DNA from: Sipunculus nudus
Taxonomy: Eukaryota > Annelida > Sipuncula > Golfingiida > Sipunculidae
Direction: 5' to 3'
Length of the DNA: 64,000 nucleotides
NCBI GenBank assembly: GCA_026874595.1
Contig: CM049310.1
Coordinates: 8,060,001 to 8,124,000, forward strand
Shown here: piece by piece, positions 27,483-40,800 of the stretch
Numbering within the stretch: the stretch's first letter is position 1
Layout of the letters: every line of letters starts with the position of its first letter
The notes under the pieces: model-generated
Databases searched by the model: none
The model's input: only the letters and a program-made list of their open reading frames with translations
What the model was told of the DNA's origin: nothing
Program-made: the position numbers and the translations under genes

Positions 27483-30400
27483 GATGGTCTAGATGTAGGT
27501 TTTAGTCCAAAAATGTATGGCCAAGGTTTACGGTTTCATCCAACAATGGATGGTCTAGGTGAAGGGTTTCACCTAACAGTGTATGGTCCAGGTGTAGGTT
27601 CCAGTCCAACAGTGGATGGTCCAGGTGTAGGTACTAGTCTAACATTGGATAGTCTAAGTGTAGGGTTTAGTCTAACAAAGGATGGTCCAGGTTTAGGGTT
27701 TCGTCCAACGATGGGTGGTCCTGGTGCAGGTTCTGATCTAAAAATGGAGGGTCTAGGTGAAGGTGCTAGTCCAACAATAGATATTTTTTTGGGTGTAGGT
27801 GCTAGTCCAACAATGGATATTTTTTGTGTTCGTGCTAGTCCAACAATGGATGGTCAAGGTGTAGGTTCTAGTCCAACAATAAATGTTCCAGGTGTAGATT
27901 TTAGTCTAGCCATGACAGGTGTAGGTTCTGGGTTTCGTCCAACGATGGGTGGTACTGGTGCAGGTTCTGATCTAAAAATGGAGGGTCTAGGTGAAGGTGC
28001 TAGTCCAACAATAGATATTTTTTGGGTGTAGGTGCTAGTCCAACAATGGATATTTTTTGTGTTCGTGCTAGTCCAACAGTGGATGGTCTCCGTGTAGGTT
28101 CTAGTCCAAATGTGGATGATCTAGGTGTTGGTTCTGATCCAACAATGGATGTTCAAGGTGTAGGTTCTAATCCAACAATGGATGGTCTCGGTGTAGGTTC
28201 TTGTCCAACAGTGGAGGATCTAGGTGTAGGTTCTGATCCAACAATGGATGGTCCAGGTAAACATTCTGATCAAACAATGGACAGTCCAGGTGTACTTTCT
28301 AATCACACAATTGATGGTCTAGGTGTAGGTTCTTGTCGAACAGTGGATGGTCCAGGTGTTGGTTCTGCTCCAACAATGGATGGTCTAGGCGTAGGTTCTA
28401 GTCCAACAATTGATGGTCTAGGTTTAGGTTCTTGTCCAACAGTTGATGGTTTGGGTATAGGTTCTAGTCCAACAATGATGGTCTAGGTGTAGGTTCTTGT
28501 CCAACACTGGATGAACCAGGTGTAGGTTCTTGTGCAACAATGGATGGTCCAGGTGTATGTTCTGATCAAACAATGGATGACCCCGGATTATGTTCTGATC
28601 CAACAATGGATGGTCTAGGTGTAGGTGGTTGTCCAACAGTGTATAGACTAGGTGTAGGTTCTAGTCCATCATTATATGATCTAGGTGTAGGTTCTTGTCA
28701 AACATTGGATGGTCAAGATGTAAATTCTTGTCCAACAAAGAATGGCTTACGTGTAGGGTTTAGTCCTATATTTTAGGGCAAAGTTGAAGGATTTGGTCCA
28801 GGTTTATGTTCTGATCCAACAATGGATTCTTGTCCTACAATGGATGGTCAAGGTGGAGGTCCTTGTCCAACAATGGATGGTCCAGGTGTATGTTCTAGTT
28901 CAACATTGGATGATCTAGGAGTAGATTCTTGTCCAACAATGGATGGTCCAGGTGTATGTTCTAGTATAAAAGTGGATGATCTAGGTGTAGGTTCTTGTCC
29001 TACAATGGATGGTCCAGGTGTATGTTCTAGTATAAAATTGGATGATCTAGGTGTAGGTTCTTGTCCTACAATGGATGGTCAAGGTGAAGGTTCTTGTCCA
29101 AAAGTGGATGGTTTTGGTATAGGTTCTAGTCCATTATTGGATGATCTAGGTACAGGTTCTTGTCCAACAGTGGATGGTTTGGGTATAGGTTCTGATCCAA
29201 AAATGGATGGTCCAGGTGTAGGTTCTTGTCCAAGAATGGATGGTCTAGGCATACATTTTAGTCCAACAGTGGACGGTCTCAGTGTAGGTTCTAGTCCAAA
29301 CGTGGATGATCTAGGTGTTGGTTCTGATCCAACAATGGATGTTCAAGGTGTAGGTTCTAATCCAACAATGGATGGTCTCAGTGAAGGTTCTTGTCCAACA
29401 GTGGAGGATCTAGGTGTAGGTTCTGATCAAACAATGGATGGTCCAGTTAAATGAACTGATCAAACAATGGACAGTCCAGGTGTACTTTCTAATCAAACAA
29501 TGGTTGGTCTAGGTGTAGGTTCTTGTCCAACAGTGGATGGTCCAGGTGTTGGTTCTGCTCCAACAATGGATGGTCTAGGCGTAGGTTCTAGTCCAACAAT
29601 GGATGGTCCAGGTGTAGGTTCTTGTCCAACAATGGATGGTCCAGGTGTAGGTTCTTGTCCAACAATGGATGGTCCAAGTGTATGTTCTGATCAAACAATG
29701 GATGATCCTGAATTATGTTCTGATCCAACAATGGATGGTCCAGGTGTAGGTTCTTGTCCAACAATGGATGGTCCAAGTGTAGGTTCTTGTCCAACAATGG
29801 ATGGTCCAGGTGTAGGTTCTTGTCCAACAATGGATGGTCCAGGTGTAGGTTCTGATCAAACAATTGATTATCCCGGATTGTTCTGATCCAACAATGGATG
29901 GTCCAGGTGTAGGTTCTTGTCCAACAATGGATGGTCCAGGTGTAGGTTCTTGTCCAACAATGGATGGTCCAGGTGTAGGTTCTTGTGCAACAATGGATGG
30001 TCTAGGTGTAGGTGCTTGTCCAACAGTGTATAGACTAGGTGTAGGTTCTAGTCCATCATTAGATGATCTAGGTGTAGGTTCTTGTCAAACATTGGATGGT
30101 CAAGATGTAGGTTCTTGTCCAACAAAGAATGGTCTAGGTGTAGGGTTTAGTCCTATATTTTAGGGCGAAGTTGAAGGATTTGGTCCAGGTTTATGTTCTG
30201 ATCAAACAATGGATTCTTGTCCTACAATGGATGGTCAAGGTGGAGGTCCTTGTCCAACAATGGATGGTCCAGGTGTATGTTCTAGTTCAACATTGGATGA
30301 TCTAGGAGTAGATTCTTGTCCAACAATGGATGGTCCAGGTGTATGTTCTAGTATAAAATTGGATGATCTAGGTGTAGGTTCTTGTCCTACAATGGATGGT

Positions 30401-31384
30401 CAAGGTGGAGATCCTTGTCCAACAATGGATGGTCCAGGTGTATGTTCTAGTTCAACATTGGATGATCTAGGAGTAGATTCTTGTCCAACAATGGATGGTC
30501 CAGGTGTATGTTCTAGTATAAAATTGGATGATCTAGGTGTAGGTTCTTGTCCTACAATGGATGGTCAAGGTGAAGGTCCTTGTCCAACAATGGATGGTCC
30601 AGGTGTATGTTCTAGTTCAACATTGGATGATCTAGGTGTAGATTCTTGTCCAACAATGGATGGTCCAGGTGTATGTTCTAGTTCAACATTGGATGATCTA
30701 GGTGCAGATTCTTGTCTAACAATGGATGGTCTAGGTGTATGTTCTGGTCCAACATTGAATGATCTAGGTAAAGGTTCTGGTCCAACAATTGATGGTCTAG
30801 GTATTGATTCTTGTCCAATAGTGGATGGTCCAGGTGTATGTTCTAGTATAAAATTGGATGATCTATTTGTAGGTTCTTGTCCTACAATGGATGGTCAAGG
30901 TGAAGGTCCTTGTCCAACAATGGATGGTCCAGGTGTATGTTCTAGTTCAACATTGGATGATCGAGGTGTAGATTCTTGACCAACAATGGATGGTCAAGGT
31001 GTATGTTCTAGTTCAACATTGGATGATCTAGGTGTAGGTTCTTGTCCTACAATGGATGGTCCAAGTGTATGTTCTAGTTCAACATTGGATGATCTAGGTG
31101 CAGATTCTTGTCCAACAATGGATTGTCTAGGTGTATGTTCTGGTCCAACATTGGATGATCTAGGTATAGGTTTTGGTCCAACAAAGGATGGTCTAGGTAT
31201 TAATTCTTGTCCAATAGTGGATGGTCCAGGTGCATGTTCTGATCCAACAAAGGATGGTCCAGGGTCTGGTCCAACAATGGATGGCTTAGGTGTAGGGTTA
31301 AGTCTAACATTGGATGGCCTAAGTGTAGGGTTTAGTCCAACATTGGAAGGTGTAGTTCCTAGGTTTAGTCCAGGTGTGTTCTAG
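27483..31384 (+). repeat. 33-bp minisatellite, main block (about 118 units)
   Basis: The consensus unit reads GGTCCAGGTGTAGG then TTCTTGTCCAACAATGGAT. In one plus-strand frame it gives the 11-mer GPGVGSCPTMD, with variants such as GLGVGSDPTMD and GPGVCSSSTLD. Long open segments follow (for example 27513-28031, 28822-29454, 30209-30979), separated by single-base indels and a few stops. Several other frames of the consensus are also stop-free, so openness alone is not evidence of coding. There is higher-order structure: the block near 28085-28776 recurs near 29275-30163. Both copies end in a shared CCTATATTTTAGGGC variant. Confidence 0.97.
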
Positions 31385-31675
31385 ACCAACAATGGCCCCA
31401 AGTGATAAATGTAACCATCTTTCACCAAGAAAAGAGATTTTTCAGTTTTAAAATCAGAGATATGACTAAATATAATATGTCTTAATTGATATAAGCAACC
31501 TATACCCTCAATGCCAGGAATGGACAAGATGTGTGACAGTTTCAGTAGGAAAGTTATACTTATGGTCTAAATGAAATATACACACACATGCACATACACA
31601 ATTGAGGTATTCATTCTCAATTTCCCATTCAGCAACTCTTAAAAATCAGTTCAACTTTAGATGATGACAATGATA

Positions 31676-31681
31676 TTTATT
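31676..31681 (-). terminator. EXOSC6: Candidate poly(A) signal of EXOSC6
   Basis: AATAAA on the minus strand, 76 nt beyond the stop codon. It would give a short 3' UTR ending near 31655, about 270 bp before the minisatellite on the other side. This is the first canonical signal after the stop. Confidence 0.6.
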
Positions 31682-31757
31682 GTGAGTTATTATGGATGAG
31701 AAGTCTGATGAAATGCAAGTCTGAATAACAACAGCATTAATACAGAATCACTTATTA

Positions 31758-31859
31758 CTATGTTTGTTCTGTCTCAAGCCGTCTCTGTACTGATTTCACG
31801 ATACACTGCTGTAGAACCGGAAACACCTGCTCACAGGTGGTGATGCACATCCTTAATGC
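31758..31859 (-). CDS. EXOSC6: EXOSC6 coding exon 9 (terminal)
   Basis: A 102-nt exon covering residues 245-277 plus TAG. The sequence ALRMCITTCEQVFPVLQQ aligns with human LEGCQRLYPVLQQ. Its acceptor, TTCTGTTTGCAG, is the last of 14 near-identical acceptors, because the junction has been tandemly amplified into intron 8. Only this copy continues past codon 9: the others meet TAA or TGA. Confidence 0.93.
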   Translation of the reverse strand, partial: ALRMCITTCEQVFPVLQQCIVKSVQRRLETEQT

Positions 31860-34800
31860 CTGCAAACAGAAAACAAAGAGGATAACATTAGCAGGTGGTG
31901 ATGCACATCCTTAACGCCTGCAAACAGAAAACAGAGATGATAACATTAACAGGTGGGGATGCACATCCTTAATGCCTGCAAACAGAATACAGAGATGATA
32001 ACATTAACAGGTGGGGATGCACATCCTTAACCCCTGCAAACAGAAAACAGAGTGGATAACTTTAACAGGTGGTGATGCACATCCTTAACGCCTGCAAACA
32101 GAAAACAGAGATGATAACATTAACAGGTGGGGATGCACATCCTTAACGCCTGCAAACAGAAAACAGAGTGGATAACTTTAACAGGTGGTGATGCACATCC
32201 TTAACGCCTGCAAACAGAAAACAGAGATGATAACATTAACAGGTGGTGATGCACATCCTTAATGCCTGCAAACAGAAAACAGAGATGATAACATTAACAG
32301 GTGGTGATGCACATCCTTAATGCCTGCAAACAGAAAACAGAGATGATAACATTAACAGGTGGTAATGCACATCCTTAATGCCTGCAAACAGTAAAACAGA
32401 GATGATAACATTAACAGGTGGTGATGCACATCCTTAATGCCTGCAAACAGAAAACAGAGATGATAACATTATCAGGTGGTGATGCACATCCTTAATGCCT
32501 GCAGACAGAAAACAGAGAGGATAACATTAACAGGTGGTGATGCACATCCTTAATGCCTGCAGACAGAAAACAGAGACGATAACATTAACAGGTGGTGATG
32601 CACATCCTTAATGTCTGCAGACAGAAAACAGAGACGATAACATTAATAAACAGAAGTGTAAGAACTCTGTGTCACATTTTTTTCATGAGGATGAAAATCA
32701 CATTTCTTTCATTAATTTTTATAAGAGCTGGAGTCTTGAGTTCCCATTAAAAACTAAAGAAATATGATTTAGAAACAAAAGTGTGGCTTACTAAGAATAC
32801 TATTTCCAGACTGCTTGAAACTACATTTTGGGCCTTGTGGATTCTTATGACTAATTGAAATAATTATACCTTGAAGTACTAGCAAGTCTAACCTTAACAG
32901 GTTTAACTGTATAAGCATAATTATTTCAACTGGTGACTGAACTGTTGATCTTCATACTGCTCTGCCTTGTGATTACTCACCTACCTGAAGATTGATATGC
33001 TTTCTATAAAAAAATTACTTGTTGTTTTGAGATATCAAGCCTGTTCTATCACTGCTAGGTAATAATAATAATAATAATTTATTTTATATAGTGTAAAACC
33101 ATATATGTGCTCTTAAACACTTAACACACATTGCAATACACATAAATATCATAGCTGAGTAGATAACCTATATGAAAACTTAATATATAAAATAGAAAAT
33201 ACTGAAAACTATGATGTACATGTATCATTATGAAATGCACATGGTTATTAAATTAAAATAAATAGATGATAGTAATATTTAAATAAAAATCATATGCCTT
33301 TATAAAAAGATGTGTTTTCAGTTGTTTTTTAAAAATGCCTATGTTTTTAGCTTTCAGAGACCTTTCAACTATGGATTTACTGAATTTAAGTGAGGGGACT
33401 GGAACAATCTGTGATGTTTTGGCAGAAATTACCACGACTTCAGTTTTAGGTTCAATCATCTTCAGGATATGCTTATTCATCCTTTCTTTGAAAAGCTGAA
33501 TGCATTTTCCATTTTTGAAACTGCTTCTGTTATTGATACTTGGTCAATATAAATAAATGAGTGTCATATAGTAGGTACCTGTACTGCAGCTTCGACTTCT
33601 ATCGTTCCATGCTGTGACAGGAGTGACACCTGGTGGAGAGAAGGCATGAAGCCCACTGTTATCAGGCCGTTATTCTTGCTTGTACTTTTTATCTGAAAAA
33701 AAAATAAAATAAATGAAAAGTGGTCAAGAAAAACCTCAAACTTATGACCTCTACCAATATGTTTTTATACAAAGGTCAAGTTGTAGGACTGGACATTCCA
33801 GTACTGAGCTTGAATAAAGAAAAGTCAGGTCATGGAGTTTACTTCTACTGTTACAACTGCTCCCAATAAAAAGACACAAAAATGGCAAAATTGCTTTGTG
33901 TTCCACGTGATAGTGCACCTTACCTGTGGTTTGTATTCTTCTTGGTCACTGGGGTCTGTTAATCTGTCTTCCCCATGTAATCGCTGAAACAAAAGGAAAA
34001 ATACACTGAACCATTGTGCTGATAATTCAAATATACACATTTGATTTAAGGTGTTCATAAGAATATGTGCATATGGAGCCAAGAATGTTTGAACAGTTCT
34101 GTAACAAAGAACTGAACAATGGTTGCATTGATTAATTGGAGCCCGTTATTCATTGATAATCAAATCAGACATACAAAGGTTGATTAATTCCAATCATTGC
34201 ACTTAATAGTAATTTTCATACCTTTTTGATCTCTCCCTCATACAGGTAATATATTAAGCACTGTTACTTAAAGAAGGAAGTCAGTTTATGTCTTAAATCT
34301 GATGTTTGCACGGTGACTGATAGGTTTTAATATTGCTGGGTCCTTGTAAATGACCAAGGTAAATCATAATGTGCTCACCTTAACATCATCTGGAAAGACA
34401 CTTTTAAGTAGATATTTCTCTCGGATGAAATATTATGGTTGTTCACAATGATTAAATCAAGAATTGAGCCCAAACCCATAATAAACAAGGCCTACAGGCC
34501 TAATACGAACCTGTGCATATGGAAATACACCAGGTATAATGCTTCAATGCTGGACCATTACTTCTCATGTATATGAACAATGCCAGTACTAAACATTTTG
34601 AATAAGAAACAATTACACAAACATCACTGCTGAAATTCTGGCATGGGTGCACACAACACAAAAATGATTGTAGCTGGCACCGCCAGTCTTGTATACAACA
34701 AAGTTATCAGAGATATATACATATGCCCAATTTCAGACTCATATATCAAACCCCTCCTGAAAATAAGCAGGAACACACACTGTAGGGGCACCACCAGTCT

Positions 34801-37800
34801 TGTATACGACAAAGCTATTCGATAAGTATATATATTTCAGGCTGATATATCAAATTCTTCTGTAGAAATAAGCAGGCACATACACTTTGCAAAAGTCATT
34901 GTAGGTGGCGACACCTGTCTTGTGAACCAGAAAGCCATCAAAGACACATAGACAGGTCAAAATATCAGGCCAATACATCAAACTTACCCTGAGTCTGATG
35001 CATGGGGCTGACCAGGCTTAGGTGAGAAAGGCAGTTGCCCTGAGTGAACTGTGACAAATTTGCTGGCTCAGACTACTGCACTGAGTGAACTCATGACCTG
35101 CACCTGGCTAGACTGAGTGAACTTTTGACCTGTACCTGGCTGCACTGAGTGAACTCTTGACCTGTTGCACAGTCTGACACAGTTGGCACTCTGCCAAAGC
35201 TATAAATAGATCCAGGCTGAACTTTGGTGCCAAATCTGATGCAGTATGCCAATGCTATAAATACCGGTAGAATGCAGCTACTGCACTGAGTAAACTCCTG
35301 ACCCATACCTGGCTGCACTGAGTGAACTCTTGACTTGTTGCCTAATCTGATACAGTTGGCAGTCTGACAGAGCTATAAATAGATCCAGACTGACCTCGAG
35401 CCTGTTGTCAAATCTGAAATAGTAGCCACACCATTGCATAAGCTCATGCAGGGGCCCTCCCCTGAGGGGCATGACACCCATGAAGTGATCACATGGTGTC
35501 CATGAGGTGATCACATGCCTTGTGCTTGGCTGCACTGATTGAACTCTTGACCTATATCTGGTTGCACTGAATGAACTCTTGATCTGTAGCCAAATCTGAA
35601 ACAGTTTGGCAGTTTCTCAACCTATTAAAGATACACAATCTTGGCCTGATGGTAAAACTGTTAACACATACTGAAAGACTGTGGCTAAATATTCAAAAAC
35701 TTGTTATCAAAATATCTAGAATGATAAAAAGATGCAGTCCTTTTATTGTTAAAGGTTCAATAATTCTGCAAAAAATAATTCAAGTAATCTTGAACAAAGG
35801 CCACCTAAGAATAATTTTTGTGCAATGTTACAGAAGTTATAATTGAAACAATAATTTTTTAGAAGAACAGTTTTGCAGTCCTCAGTTTGAAATAGACATA
35901 ATAATGACCAAAGGACCTACTTAAGCTTTTCTGATATGATTGAAAGAACCATGTTCTAGGATAGTTCTTTTTGAAAAATTGAATGATTCAACTTGAAAGT
36001 TTCATCATTAACATTTTAAGCTGAAAGAGGCTAAAATTGTGAGGTTTTGCTAATAAAAAACAGGTCAATGTAGGTGGCACCACAAAATCTGCAACTTCAA
36101 TTATGAGTCATGTGACCATCATTTGCACAATACTTGGTAATGCTAGGTTCTGCATTTCTTAGATTACTTTGTCAGCAGCTTACTTGGCCAAATGACTGTC
36201 CAAATTCATGTAACTCCACTAAAATTCATCAAATGCTAACCATTTGAACAAACTTGAGGGCTTGCCTCTGGGATCATTTCTGTAAAATATTGAACAATTT
36301 GGCTGGACCGTTTACATGAAGACTTTTAAAAGTTTTTCAGCTTTTTCCCTATAATATCTAAGTAAATGCAGATAGTAAAAAAATAAGCTGAATCCCACAA
36401 AATTTTATATGTGACACATTATTGCATAAAATCTTGGGCTGGTAGCTCCTGCTATTCCTGAGAAATTATGGGTTAATGTACAGATGACCAATGACCCCCG
36501 TACAAAAAAAGGTCAATGCAGGTGGCACCACCAATACCTGAATTTCATATATGACTCATGTGACCAACACTTGCATAAAATTTGGTGATGATAGCTCCAG
36601 CTGTTTCTGAGACTGTCATTTTAGCGTGCTTTTATGGACAGATGACTAAGTTCAACTACCTGTAACTCGGCCAAAATTCACCAAACTTGAACCATTGGAA
36701 CAAACTTGAGAGAGATGGTATAAAAGATTGTTTCTGTGAAATATTGAATAATTTGGCTTGACAGTTTCGTTGGAGAAGATTTTTTTAAGGTTTTAAGCTT
36801 TTTCTCTAATAAATCTAAGAAAATGCAGAATTTTTCAGATTGCTAATTTTTTGCATTAAATTTCATGATGCTAGCTCCAGTTGTTTTCAAAATAGTATGG
36901 GTTAACGTACAGACGACGGACACTGCCACATCATCACATTAGCTCACAGGTTCTCTAAAAATTACTACAGTTGCATACTGAATGCAAAATTATAATACAG
37001 ATACATCTCACTGATGGCAAAATTTTGAATTAAGTTGAGTATGGTTACCAATTATTTATAATCCATGTACAGCCCTCTTTATATACCCACAGAGAGCTGT
37101 ATACCTGTGATTGGAAACATTGCCTGGCATGAGGAATATCTAAAATCATGAATCTACATTTTTTAAAAGCTTTTAAAAAAACATTCTTGTCAATATTAAC
37201 CATAGATATCCTTAAATCTAAATGTCTATAGAGGCATGATGCAACGGATGCTGATAAACTGATGCCAGGCTAGATGTATCTGCTTCACACAGCTAACATA
37301 TATGGTAAAATGACTCAATTCAATCTTTATAATTCAGCCAAAATTCATTCTTTGGAACCATAATAGACAATTATTATAAGAATTATTCAGGGAATTATTC
37401 TCGTAAAATATTAAACAAATTGGCCTCAGTGGCATCAGTCAAATATTGTTTTAGCTTCCCATACCTCAGCCAAAAATCACTGAACCAAAACCATTTGAAC
37501 AAACTTGAATTATCAACATCTAAGGATAATTAATGTGTGAGATTTAAGAATTTGGCCCAGTGGTTTTTGAGAAGAAGATCTTTGTAACCACTGAGCTAAA
37601 ATCGGCTGTTACAGCATATGAATAAATTTAGCTTCCCATAACTCAGCCAAAAGTCACTGAACTGAGACCATTTGAACAAACTTCAGAAAGCACTACCCTA
37701 GGCTCATTTCTGTGCGATATTAAACAATTTGGCCGTATGGTTTCAGAGAAGAAGTTTTTTGTAGCCGTCAGTATGATACTGGCACTGATGACCCACCTAC

Positions 37801-40800
37801 AATAAAGGCCGATGCAGGTGGGGCCACCTATACCTAAAATTCAGATATGACTCACGTGACCAACACTGGCATAAAATTTGGTGATGATAGCTTCAGCTGT
37901 TTCTGAGATTGCAATTTTATTATGCTTTTTGGACAGATGACTAAGTTCAACTTCCTGTAACTTGGCCAAAAATAACCGAACTTAAACCATTCGAACAAAC
38001 TTGACAAAGACTGTTCAAGGAATCATTTCTGTGTAATATTGGAAAATTTGGCTGAACAGTTTCGGAGAAGAAGATTTTTAAAGGTTTTTTTTGCTTTTTC
38101 CCTATAAAATTTAAGAAAATGCAGTTAGCCAAAAAATAAGCAAAATCCGATTGAGTTTTTTAGATGACTAATTTTTTGCATAAAATTTCGTGATGCTAAC
38201 TCTTGCCGTTTTCAAGTTAGTATGGGTTAACGTACAGACGACGGACGACGCCACACCATCGCATAAGCTAACAAGTGACCCATGGGTCATGACGCTCAGC
38301 TGACTGGGAAGAGATTCACAAAAGGAAATTTTATCATCAGAATGGTAGATACCCATTCAACTGAAGCATCAAACAGATTAACCAACAGGCCAAGATTTAG
38401 CCTGTATTTATATATCTGAAAAATAGAGAAAAAATGTGTAAACTTTAAAAACTAGAATACGGGTAGCCGACAAGTGACTACGTGTATCTGCCAAAATCAG
38501 AGTGAAGTGAGGCATGGATTGAGTGGAAAGGGGAAACAGAGTGAGGTATGTTGCATATTAGCATGGATGTCTTCAGCCTAAATGTGTATGTAGGTTGTGC
38601 AACCTACCACAAATCCAGAAAGCTGTCCAAGTTGTATACATATGCAAAATTTTAGGCAGAAAAGTCAAACCACTACATGGATATGAGTGATTTTAGCCCA
38701 CGGCAGACAAACAGACAGACGCTGTGCAAAAATGGTTGCAGTTTTGTGTATGATAAAGACCTATGTGAGATCTAAACACAAGCACAATTTTGGCCCAATC
38801 GGTCAAATGGTTCCTGAGATATTAGCTTGGATGTGTGCAGCGTTAACTAGAATGTAGGTGGCGCCACCTGTCATAAAATCAAGAAAGCTATCCAGGATGT
38901 ATAAACCTGCAAAATTTTAGGCAGTTATGTCAAACCACTACAGAGAAATGAGTGATTTTAGGCCACAGCAGAACAGACAGACGCTGTGCAAAATGTGCAA
39001 AAATGGTCGAGGTGGCCCCTCCAGTTTTGTGTATGATAAAGACCTATGTGAGATCTATACACATGCAAAATTTTGGCCCAATCGTTCAAACGGTTCCCGA
39101 GATATGAGCTTGGATGTCTGCAGCATAAACTAGAATAAAGGTGGCGCCACCTGTCATAAAATCAAGAAAGCTATCCAGGATGTATAAAACTGCAAAATTT
39201 TAGGCAGATATGTCAAACCACTGCCAAGATGTGAGTGACTTTATTGCACGGCAGACAAACAGACAGACGCTGTGCAAAAATGGTTGCAGGTGGTGCCACC
39301 AGTTTTGTGTATGATAAAGAGCTATGTTAGATCTATACACATGCAAAATTTTGGCCCTATCAGTCAAACGGTTCCGGAGATATGAGCTTGGATGTCATCA
39401 GCGTGAACGTGAATGTAGGTGGTGCCACCTGTCATAAAATCAAGAAAGCTATCAAGGATGTATAAAACTGCAAAATTTTAGGCAGATATGTCAAACCACT
39501 GCCGAGATATGAGTGACATTATTGCACGGCAGACAAACAGACAGACGCTGTGCAAAAATGGTTGCAGGTGGCGCCACCAGTTTAGCGTATGATAAAGAGC
39601 TATGTTAGATCTATATACATGCAAAATTTTGGCCCGATCGGTCAAACGGTTCCCAAAATATGAGCTTGGATGTCATCAGCGTGAATGAGAATGTAGGTGG
39701 CGCCACCTGTCATAAAATCAAGAAAGCTATCCAGGATGTATACGCATGCCGAATTTCAGGTGAATTAGTCAATTCACTGCAGAGATATAAGTGATTTTAA
39801 CCAAAGGCAGATGAACAGATGGACACTGTGCAAACATGGGTACAGGTGGCGCCACCATTTTTTGTGTATGTTATAGAGCTATCCAAGGGCTACATTAGTA
39901 TAAATTTTATTTCCTGATCAGTCAAACGGTACTCGAGATATGAGCTTGGAAAGCTGATAAAATCAAGTCCCAGAGGAGCTCTTTGGAAACGAACGCAGCA
40001 ACGGCAGAGGAACCCGGTCAAAAACATAGTATCCACAAAACTTCGTTTTGGCGGGTACAAAAATACAGGTGGCTCCACCAGTCTGCAGAAACTAAGAAAA
40101 ACACTTACAAACATCAATATCCATGCAAAGAATCATGGTGATCTCCCCATTAGTTGTTCAGATACTTCAGCTTTTGTATCAAATTGTCCATTATTCTGAG
40201 GGATACTTCGGAGTCCTATAGCTTGAAGGATATGGGTAACAGAGACCTAATTTTAAGTTTACACAGGCACTTTTCATGGGCCTTCTTGCATGACAAGAAT
40301 GAAGATTCTAGGTCCAGTTGTTGCGATTTGTACCCTGTTGACAGATAACCACATCTTTAAAGGTATCAAAAAAAAGAGAAAAAAATCGTAAAAATTTGAA
40401 AAAAAAAAGAGGTGGCGCACCCAGTCTGCAGAAACTGATGGAACAGGTCATGATCAATATGTATGCTGAAAATCATGACCATCAGTGTTGTAGTTATTGA
40501 GATACTGCAGTTTTTGTATCAAATTTTCCATTATTCTGGGGGGTAATTTGGAGCCATACAGCTTAAAGAATATGGGTAACAGAGACCTAATTTCAGGTTT
40601 CCATGGAGACTTTTCATGGGTCTCCCTGTGTGTCAAGAATGAAGATTCTAGGTCCAGTTTTAATGATTTGTGCCCTGTTAACAGATGTTCATAACTTTAA
40701 AGGTCTCAAAAATAGAGAAAAAATTCGTAAAAAAACCCAAACAAATACAGGTGGTGCCACCAGTCTGCAGAAACTGATGAAACACTCCATGATCAATATC

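Noticed and set aside
29588-29863. Minus-strand frame with HLDHPLLDKNL repeats
   Set aside because: Shadow of the 33-bp minisatellite, whose length is a multiple of three. Five of six frames of the consensus are open.
31832-32650. CRISPR-like regular spacing of repeats
   Set aside because: The whole 58-bp unit is repeated without unique spacers, and the host is an animal. It is a tandem duplication of a splice junction.
38927-39133. Short plus-strand frames in the monomer repeats (for example YTHAKFWPNRS)
   Set aside because: They occur because monomers repeat. Frames break between copies and no protein family is recognisable.
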